This document shows, piece by piece, positions 15,907 to 21,151 of a DNA stretch of 21,151 nucleotides. The DNA comes from CAZOAR01 sp964577985 (GTDB lineage: Bacteria > Gemmatimonadota > CAZMKB01 > CAZNLH01), in assembly GCA_964577985.1 (NCBI GenBank), contig CAZOAR010000042.1, positions 1 to 21,151 on the forward strand, written 5' to 3'. Below the pieces are notes generated by a model that did not search any database, was not told where the DNA came from, and saw only the letters and a list, made by a program, of their open reading frames with translations. The position numbers and the translations under genes were made by a program. How positions within the stretch are numbered: position 1 is the stretch's first letter; the number at the start of each line of letters is the position of its first letter.

Positions 15907-15982
15907 TGGTGGAGCTGAGGGGGGTCGAACCCCTGACCTCATGACTGCCAGTCATGCGCTCTCCCAACTGAGCTACAGCCCC
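15907..15982 (-). tRNA. tRNA-Ala (anticodon GGC)
   Basis: A complete 76-base tRNA. On the minus strand the acceptor arm GGGGCTG pairs with CAGCTCC (one G-T pair), D arm GCTC/GAGC, anticodon stem CATGA/TCATG with loop CTGGCAG giving anticodon GGC (15949-15947), and T arm AGGGG/CCCCT with loop TTCGACC. Discriminator A is followed by an encoded CCA (15909-15907). It decodes GCC and GCU alanine codons. Confidence 0.97.
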
Positions 15983-16073
15983 ACCTGGATGGTGTCTACT
16001 GGTTTCTGGCTTGTCGCGGTTTTTCTGCCTGCGGCCTTAGCTTGTGGCTGACGCCATCGCGAGACCGGGCAAT

Positions 16074-16102
16074 AATCTAATGCCGCTCAGAGTTGATGTC
16101 AA
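16074..16102 (-). promoter_or_regulatory. sigma70-type promoter of tRNA-Ala
   Basis: On the minus strand TTGACA (16102-16097), 17-base spacer and TAGATT (16079-16074). The -35 is perfect, the -10 matches 4 of 6, spacing is ideal. The start point near 16068 would give a precursor leader of about 85 bases before the tRNA. Confidence 0.62.
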
Positions 16103-16168
16103 TTCTGAGGTCATGGGGAGGTTTTCTGATCGATTCCCATTGCGATATCCTCCGTTGTAATATACCAT

Positions 16169-16195
16169 TTATATGTCTGACATGTCATGATATAA
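16169..16195. repeat. Interrupted palindrome in an AT-rich patch
   Basis: The core TGACATGTCA (16178-16187) is a perfect 10-base palindrome. It is flanked by TTATAT (16169-16174) on the left and ATATAA (16190-16195) on the right, which pair perfectly after skipping three and two bases. The total arm is 11 pairs per side. It lies about 70 bases upstream of the tRNA promoter -35, a position open to a regulator, but no bound protein is known. Confidence 0.5.
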
Positions 16196-16438
16196 CTGGC
16201 ATCGCCGAGCCGGAGTGGAGTGGGATCACTGCCGTCATACGGTCAGGAGAGTGGTGGCAGTTCTGGACAGGACCGGGCAGCTGTGAGCAATGCCAAAGGT
16301 GGAACGCACCGGCAGGCTATGGCTTTAAGTAGAGGCCGAAACTCTCGATCATTTCAGTCGGGGCCACGGCGATTCTTCCCACGCTTCGCGGCGTTAATGG
16401 TGATCATAGAGCAGGACCGCTATCATTTTCTGCGACCA

Positions 16439-17095
16439 CTAATCGCCTCCCTTCCCGGATTCTCCCCTGTAGCTGGTAACGCTTCTCCCGTCGGCCCCGA
16501 CGCGCTCGAATGAAGATGTCTCCTCATCTTCCCGCCCCAGGTCGATTCTCAGTGTCTTCCCTCGCTTGAGTGAGTCTCCATTGGCCAGCACCGTCTCCAC
16601 CCTGCAGTAAAGCTCGTATTCTTTTCGATCCGGTACGGAGAGTGCCAGCTCGAATGACTTCTCCTCATACACGCTCAAGTCCCCCTCCCACGATGTTCTT
16701 CCCGACTTGAGTGTCAGTCCTTCAGGAATTTCCACCTCCCATCGCACACCTGGAACCTCGATCATCGGCTTGACACTGAGCTTCACGATCGCTTCGCCGC
16801 CTTCGTCTGTTTCTCTGACGCTGAGCAGCGACAGTTTCAGATCGATCGGCGGTTGAATCGACTCGTCCCTGTGGCTCGAGCGCTCCTCGACCCTCTTTCG
16901 AGCCGCTCTGTTTCGGAGGATGGGAGGGAGAGTCTCGAAGTCCGTTGAAGGCGAGACATCGCTTACCGCATTGTCCTCCGAAGCCTGGTTCGAGACAACA
17001 TCGCTCCCCGACTGCGTGAGAAGGTATGCAACAAGAGCGCATATTGACACTACGATCACCGACAGCAGTATGAATCTCTCTTTTCCGGCATTCAT
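16439..17095 (-). CDS. Single-pass membrane-anchored protein of unknown function
   Basis: A 218-residue protein with a short basic start (MNAGKER), one membrane helix (FILLSVIVVSICALVAYLL, about residues 8-26), a Ser/Asp-rich then basic linker (about 27-80), and an extracytoplasmic domain from about residue 80 with alternating beta-strand pattern (LKLSLLSV, AIVKLSVKP, VRWEVEIPEGL, KSFELALSVPD), like an Ig-type or other beta-sandwich. The Pro-Glu-Gly-Leu piece recalls adhesion-type beta domains, but no family can be named. The C-terminus is acidic and glycine-rich. I chose ATG at 17095 because AGAGGA lies about 9 bases upstream; an in-frame ATG at 17125 adds ten residues but has no ribosome-binding site. 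It is a lone transcription unit with its own promoter at 17222-17249. Confidence 0.7.
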   Translation of the reverse strand: MNAGKERFILLSVIVVSICALVAYLLTQSGSDVVSNQASEDNAVSDVSPSTDFETLPPILRNRAARKRVEERSSHRDESIQPPIDLKLSLLSVRETDEGGEAIVKLSVKPMIEVPGVRWEVEIPEGLTLKSGRTSWEGDLSVYEEKSFELALSVPDRKEYELYCRVETVLANGDSLKRGKTLRIDLGREDEETSSFERVGADGRSVTSYRGESGKGGD

Positions 17096-17607
17096 CTTCG
17101 ATATTCCTCTGCCGAACGCAGGCACATCCAGGCGGCAAGCGTGTCGCGAGCGATAAAGCCCTTAATAGACTTCGATTCCCCTCAAGGAAAGCTCAGGCCT
17201 CTCCTCTCTGTTCGAGGGGATGATATAATTGAATACAATGAATTGTCAAGTAATAATGGACAATCCGCCGGATCAGTTCATCGATGATAACACCCGCAAC
17301 CGGATTGCTCATCCATTTGACACCCGTCAGGATGCGGGCCGGGCTTTCTCTTCTATCCATTACCCTACCACGAACAGCAAAAAGACCATTGATCCGGGAA
17401 TCATCGGTGATTCCTGGAGCAGGAGTCATCAGCACGCGAGCCGGGGGCAAGGCGAACCCCATCGCCGAGTGCAGCAAAGCTGACCGATATGCCCGCCCGG
17501 TCAAGACAATGCGTGCCTGGCTTTCATGGTGCAGGCCGGCTCCGCTGTCATGGGTGTATCCAGGATTCCAGCGGAAATGTCCATGTCAGATTGCTGCCGC
17601 CGGGCAA
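17096..17607. other. Intergenic region between the Asp-box protein and membrane-protein genes (512 bp)
   Basis: A minus-strand frame of about 100 codons (17193-17504) crosses most of it but has no recognisable domain, runs through the promoter and has no ribosome-binding site, so I do not call it. The AT-rich part 17220-17265 holds a promoter and inverted repeat. I find no trace of a C-terminal sorting domain belonging to the upstream gene in any minus-strand frame. Confidence 0.55.
17222..17249 (-). promoter_or_regulatory. sigma70-type promoter of the membrane-anchored protein gene, with overlapping inverted repeat
   Basis: On the minus strand TTGACA (17249-17244), 16-base spacer and TATATC (17227-17222). 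The -35 is perfect and the -10 matches 4 of 6. The start point near 17215 leaves a leader of about 120 bases. The inverted repeat ATTGTC (17242-17247) / GACAAT (17259-17264) with 11 bases between overlaps the -35, a typical place for an operator. Confidence 0.58.
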
Positions 17608-20202
17608 CTATGGGATGCTGCGATACTCGTTTCTGCTGCAGTCGGCCGATACCGGAGGTTCCGTGCGACAGTGCGTGTCGTGGTCGAAGTCCTCTCTCAA
17701 GCGGTACACGCCGTTACCGAATGTCCCGAAGAAGAGCCGGGACGGATTCGTCGGATCATCCGAGATGAAGGCCCCAATTCCGGCCTCCAGCCCCTCGCTT
17801 CGGTCAAACCAGCTTCCTCCCCCATCGGTTGACGCGAACACGCCTCCGAAGGTGGAAGCGCGGTCGGGTGGTTCATCGTCCGGCATGAGACAGGCGTATA
17901 CCCACTCCACATCGCTCTCCGACCCGGTTTCCAGCAGTGTTGCCATACCCACCAGATCGTACGTGCTGGCCGTATAGTCTCCCATAGTCTGTGAGGTCAT
18001 GAACCAGCTCTCTCCCATGTCGGTACTCTTGAGGACGCCCGCCGCGTCGATGTCGCCGAACTGCCGCGAGGCGTTTCCAGCGTATACCGCGGATTTATCG
18101 ATCTTGCTCCAGCAGAGCGCCCGCACGTCGCCCATTCCTCGAGACGGCCCAGAGGCATACGTCGCCGGCTGCCACGGCTCATCGACCCCGTCGCGGTAGT
18201 AGATATGACCCCGCTTGACCGCACCGGTGTCGGGGTTGAACTGTCCCATGGCTACGATCATGCGCCGTTCAGTGCCGCCTCCGGGCACAACTGCAAGGTC
18301 GTTGACGAGGCAACTCGACTCGGGCGGGACACCCTCCATGTCGAGTGTGAGCGCCCACGACTCCCCCGGGAGACGTGTCCCCAGATAAACGGACGAATCT
18401 GTCCCGACCAGCATCGTATCTTCGGCCAGGAACTCCACATCAGTGACCTTCGCATCCCAGGGGAGTCCCGGGACCTGCTCCCATGACGAAGATGTGTCGG
18501 GAAGTCCGACCGTCCGCCATAACCCGAACCGCTCGGGGACCGCCCAGTAGCCGAAGATCCCCAGCCATTCAGGCTCACTTGTCCCGGGGACCAGATATAT
18601 TCCATGGCAGTTCTTTGCCCGGTACTCCGTATATGGCGGGGATGCCGTGTCCATTACGAGGCGCCAGGAGACACCTCTGTCGTCACTCCTTGCCAGTCCT
18701 ATGTCCCCGGCGCAGAAGAACCAGATCGATGTGTCAGCGGGCGCCACCATGACATCATAGACCTGAGTGACGTTGATTCCCTTTGTGCGGAACGTCTTCG
18801 GGCCCGAGCCGACCGGTGTCATCGCGAGATTCTCCCATATTGGAGCGAGCGTGTCGCCGGGCATGCAGTCACCTCCGGGGCAACGAAACATGTTGATGCT
18901 CGAGTTGAAGACGACATCTCCCGTCTCGCGCTGCACAGCCAGCCCGTCAACTCCCCCCAGTGTGGGGAAGTAACCGTGTTCCATGTTGCAGGTCTTATCC
19001 CACGGGTTGTAGGTACGACTCTCCGTGATCCGTCGCCAGAACCAGTCAGGCCTGGAAAAGTCCGCCATCCACACCCCCTCGTTCGCCATGCTGCGCTCCG
19101 TCAGTGCGACAAAGACCCGTCCATCTTCCTGGTTTATCGCCAGGCGCCGCATGTTCTTCGGTTTGTCTCCCTCACTGCTCCCCAGTTCAAGATGAAAGCT
19201 GTCTTCGCCGCTGGCGTAGCTGGTAGGATACCAGTTTACGCCGAGATCCTCGGAGTACCAGACTCCACCACCATAGCCGAGATCGTTTCTGTATATGCTG
19301 TTGGGATCCACGTTATCCCAGAGGCTGTTCAGGACGACGTAAAGGCGCTCCACCTCCCCGTTGTCGTTCCACTTCGCCTGCATGTCCCTGGCGTCCCCGT
19401 GGGGGAGTCTGTGCTCGAGGATCCCGTTTCTCGGGATCCAGTTCCATTTCGATTGCATAGCGTCATAGACGCCCATCCACACGCTGTCGTTCGTCGAGAT
19501 CATGAACATCTCGCATCCGGGATGTTCCGCGTCCCAGTCGTAGGGGAGCGTGAGTATGGTATGCACGGCGGTCGTCGGCAAAGGTCCCCCCACGCCTCCA
19601 CCATGCGGAATCCCCTCCCATGAGCCGGGTGCGCCGTATGACTCGCTTCTCCATAGATGAGGGTATTCAGCCGCGCTGTCTCCACCGGCATCGACGTTCG
19701 AGAGGCGAAACCTGCCTACAGCCGACCATATCACGCCCGGGTCTATGGCATCGACGGTCACGTGAGAAAAAGACGCGGAGTAATCGGTGGAATGTGTTGA
19801 ATCATGAAGAATTAACTCGAGTACGGTATCCCACGTCCTTCCGTGATCCGTCGACCTGGAAAGTCCCCTCTGGGTGCAGGCGAAGAGCAAATCGGAATCC
19901 GTGGGATGAACGATGAGGTTGTGTACGTAATAGCTGGACAACCCGCGTATGAAGGTCTGCCAGCTCCTTCCCCCGTCGGCGCTCTGGCAAAGACCCGTTA
20001 CGTCGCTCCCCGTCAGTATCCGGCACTCGTTAGAGGGATCGAAGGTCACCCCGCATGTGTACCCGCCGCCGCCGATCCCGAAAGGAACCCATCTTGAGGG
20101 GCCGGCGATGGCGGTACACGTGTCTAGAATCAGTGCCGGCGCAACCAGCCACAATGCGAGCAATATCGATACAAGCAATCGTTCCGTTCCTTCTGTCGAC
20201 AC
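17608..20202 (-). CDS. Secreted Asp-box (BNR) beta-propeller protein, GH74-like
   Basis: An 864-residue exported protein. A hydrophobic signal segment (LLVSILLALWLVAPALIL, about 9-26) precedes the mature start near residue 34. Six Asp-box motifs of the form S-x-D-x-G-x-[ST/N]-W are seen: SADGGRSW (74-81), STDHGRTW (117-124), SEDLGVNW (317-324), SDDRGVSW (506-513), STDMGESW (726-733), STDGGGSW (791-798). The opening PFGIGGGGYTCGVTFDP and SDVTGL (66-71) resemble the start of GH74 xyloglucanases, and CAGDIGLARSDD (497-508) resembles the region of their second catalytic Asp. Two seven-bladed propellers, as in GH74, would fit the length. Activity is not proven; it could be a binding or sialidase-like protein. 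No secretion-system sorting tail is visible. The start is GTG at 20202 with a poor ribosome-binding site; TTG at 20178 behind AAGGA is an alternative. It probably shares the promoter at 20932-20960. Confidence 0.82.
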   Translation of the reverse strand: MSTEGTERLLVSILLALWLVAPALILDTCTAIAGPSRWVPFGIGGGGYTCGVTFDPSNECRILTGSDVTGLCQSADGGRSWQTFIRGLSSYYVHNLIVHPTDSDLLFACTQRGLSRSTDHGRTWDTVLELILHDSTHSTDYSASFSHVTVDAIDPGVIWSAVGRFRLSNVDAGGDSAAEYPHLWRSESYGAPGSWEGIPHGGGVGGPLPTTAVHTILTLPYDWDAEHPGCEMFMISTNDSVWMGVYDAMQSKWNWIPRNGILEHRLPHGDARDMQAKWNDNGEVERLYVVLNSLWDNVDPNSIYRNDLGYGGGVWYSEDLGVNWYPTSYASGEDSFHLELGSSEGDKPKNMRRLAINQEDGRVFVALTERSMANEGVWMADFSRPDWFWRRITESRTYNPWDKTCNMEHGYFPTLGGVDGLAVQRETGDVVFNSSINMFRCPGGDCMPGDTLAPIWENLAMTPVGSGPKTFRTKGINVTQVYDVMVAPADTSIWFFCAGDIGLARSDDRGVSWRLVMDTASPPYTEYRAKNCHGIYLVPGTSEPEWLGIFGYWAVPERFGLWRTVGLPDTSSSWEQVPGLPWDAKVTDVEFLAEDTMLVGTDSSVYLGTRLPGESWALTLDMEGVPPESSCLVNDLAVVPGGGTERRMIVAMGQFNPDTGAVKRGHIYYRDGVDEPWQPATYASGPSRGMGDVRALCWSKIDKSAVYAGNASRQFGDIDAAGVLKSTDMGESWFMTSQTMGDYTASTYDLVGMATLLETGSESDVEWVYACLMPDDEPPDRASTFGGVFASTDGGGSWFDRSEGLEAGIGAFISDDPTNPSRLFFGTFGNGVYRLREDFDHDTHCRTEPPVSADCSRNEYRSIP

Positions 20203-20315
20203 GCTACCGTGTCACCGAGCCGGACAGCAGTTCCATGCGGCGGCGGCGTCACATCGATGAAAAGCCGTGGAAGGCCCTGGCGGGCAAGCGATCCCGGAAA
20301 AATGGCGTTTGTCTA

Positions 20316-20879
20316 CTATCTTCCTTGATCAATCTTTTCGCCGTCGGATCCGAAGGCTGGCTTCCCGGCTCCTGGCTCGGCGCTGCCACGAAAGGAGCGA
20401 TCGGCCGACCAGCAACCGTCGCCCGCCCAGAAACCGTACATGTCGCCGGCCATGTTCAGCCCGTTATCCTCCATCACACCCCAGTAGTGCGTGTTGTTCG
20501 TGTAGACCCAGTCGACGTTGCACCCGTCCTGGCTCCATGTACCCGAATTATTGTCGCCGGTGATGAAGGTTCCATTGGCCAGAAACTGTATCGATACGCG
20601 CGCCGGAGTACCATAACAACCCCAGTCGTAGTGAAGATTCCAGAGTCCCTCCATCGACGTGCAGTTCATCGGGCCTGCGTCGGTGACCTGGAATGTGTTG
20701 CTGGTTGAATCCCACTCGAGGTCGGCCCAGTAATAATTTCCCATCGATAGGACATTGTTCACGCGCATGGTCGTGGGGCCGGTGACCTGAGCGAAGCCGT
20801 CTGTCATATCGATCTGGATGGCCGCGGCATCGAGGGAAAAAGCTAAGAGAAACGAGAGGGCGAGGATAAGTCGTCTCAT
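20316..20879 (-). CDS. Small exported four-cysteine protein of unknown function
   Basis: A 187-residue protein with a classic signal peptide (MRRLILALSFLLAFSLDAAA, cleavage after about residue 20). The mature part contains four cysteines (73, 88, 120, 156), enough for two disulfides, and many Trp, Tyr and Gly. The first half has a beta-sandwich-like YYWADLEWDSTSNTFQV. The second half repeats the idea GTWSQDGCNVDWVY and GCWSADR, as in small secreted proteins where a GTWS...W.Y.NGT pattern recurs; no named family is certain. ATG at 20879 is chosen because GGAGG lies 7 bases upstream; the longer frame to 20960 would run through the promoter. The C-terminal 25 residues are Gly/Ser-rich and likely disordered. 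It is followed after 113 bases by the Asp-box protein gene, suggesting a two-gene secreted unit. Confidence 0.78.
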   Translation of the reverse strand: MRRLILALSFLLAFSLDAAAIQIDMTDGFAQVTGPTTMRVNNVLSMGNYYWADLEWDSTSNTFQVTDAGPMNCTSMEGLWNLHYDWGCYGTPARVSIQFLANGTFITGDNNSGTWSQDGCNVDWVYTNNTHYWGVMEDNGLNMAGDMYGFWAGDGCWSADRSFRGSAEPGAGKPAFGSDGEKIDQGR

Positions 20880-20931
20880 CCGAAAACCTCCTTTAGCGAG
20901 GGGGGAAGGCACTCTTATGTTCTGTAATTCC

Positions 20932-20960
20932 ATTATATCAGATGGCGTCATGCCTGTCAA
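20932..20960 (-). promoter_or_regulatory. Perfect-consensus sigma70 promoter
   Basis: On the minus strand TTGACA (20960-20955), exactly 17 bases, and TATAAT (20937-20932). Every consensus base matches and the spacing is optimal. The start point near 20925 gives a leader of about 46 bases containing GGAGG before the ATG of the small exported protein. It is the strongest promoter in the window. Confidence 0.85.
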
Positions 20961-21073
20961 GAAGAATAGCGGGCAGATAGTAGATGAAGAAGAAAGATGA
21001 GAAGGAGACCTGCCGCTTGTGATGAATAGAGACTATGATAGATTGCGAGTCTCCTCGGGATGGATCGACTGAC

Positions 21074-21095
21074 GAATGCCAGTGCATTCATGAAT
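21074..21095. repeat. Short hairpin overlapping a palindrome near the right edge
   Basis: GAATGC (21074-21079) and GCATTC (21084-21089) form a 6-pair stem with the four-base loop CAGT. Its right arm overlaps the perfect palindrome ATTCATGAAT (21086-21095). No T-run follows on either strand. It may belong to the end of a gene beyond the window. Confidence 0.35.
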
Positions 21096-21151
21096 TGGGC
21101 TACTACAGTTTCTATGGATGCGACGATGCCGGGCGTACTTTGGGGCTCCTG

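Larger units (their letters stand above)
15983..16438. other. Intergenic region upstream of tRNA-Ala (456 bp)
   Basis: No protein gene is supported: open frames here are short and lack family resemblance or ribosome-binding sites. It contains the tRNA promoter (16074-16102) and an AT-rich palindromic patch (16169-16195). The remaining 16200-16438, just after the membrane-protein gene's stop, shows no clear terminator. Confidence 0.55.

Noticed and set aside
15746..15967. 73-codon minus-strand open frame
   Set aside because: Its start lies within tRNA-Ala; translations of tRNA genes commonly give such false frames.
17193..17504. 103-codon minus-strand open frame between two genes
   Set aside because: No ribosome-binding site, no domain, and it runs through the promoter and inverted repeat at 17222-17264.
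18604..19623. 339-codon plus-strand open frame opposite the propeller protein gene
   Set aside because: The minus-strand frame carries six Asp boxes and a signal peptide; the antisense translation has no recognisable content.
1..21151. CRISPR array, insertion sequence, prophage, toxin-antitoxin or defence island
   Set aside because: I looked for regularly spaced repeats, transposase or integrase motifs, terminal inverted repeats and small gene pairs and saw none; all genes fit metabolism, envelope or housekeeping roles.

Overview
The window is a GC-rich (roughly 55-60%), tightly packed bacterial chromosome segment in which every gene I can support lies on the minus strand, so transcription runs from high to low coordinates. 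There is no phage, transposon, plasmid, CRISPR or obvious defence signature. Signal peptides, lipoproteins, a predicted outer-membrane barrel, an NTP_transf_4-type GlmU-like protein, a dTDP-rhamnose gene set and a large secreted Asp-box propeller protein suggest a diderm (Gram-negative-type) bacterium, possibly of an FCB-related candidate phylum. That placement is inference from gene style only.

Layout in transcription order. (1) 20.9-17.6 kb: a perfect-consensus sigma70-type promoter drives a small exported four-cysteine protein, followed by an 864-residue secreted Asp-box/beta-propeller protein with GH74-like features. (2) 17.25-16.4 kb: a promoter with an overlapping inverted repeat and a gene for a single-pass membrane-anchored protein of unknown function. 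(3) 16.1-15.9 kb: a promoter and tRNA-Ala(GGC) with encoded CCA. (4) 15.6-11.9 kb: rfbA, rfbB, rfbD, gmd, making dTDP-4-keto-6-deoxyglucose/dTDP-rhamnose and GDP-4-keto-6-deoxymannose. No rfbC epimerase is present. (5) 11.7-7.3 kb: a promoter, then icd, ftsY and recG joined almost without gaps (citrate cycle, SRP targeting, recombination repair). (6) 7.2-0.45 kb: a response regulator with a degenerate GGDEF domain, manC, a SPOR-domain lipoprotein, a GlmU-like nucleotidyltransferase/left-handed beta-helix protein, a predicted outer-membrane protein, a lipoprotein and an ArsB/NhaD-type ion transporter. Many of these overlap or are nearly contiguous. (7) 0.46 kb to the left edge: what looks like a remnant of an NAD-dependent epimerase/dehydratase of the GDP-6-deoxymannose reductase type.

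How the parts fit: manC makes GDP-mannose, gmd converts it, and rfbABD make dTDP-sugars, so the window supplies activated deoxysugars for a surface glycan. The SPOR lipoprotein, GlmU-like protein, barrel and lipoprotein next to manC look like an envelope gene group. The housekeeping operon icd-ftsY-recG sits between the two sugar-nucleotide groups.

I did not find a convincing new system. The most interesting items are the secreted propeller protein with its small partner under a perfect promoter, the uncharacterised barrel/lipoprotein pair in an overlapping envelope operon, and several promoter-linked inverted repeats.
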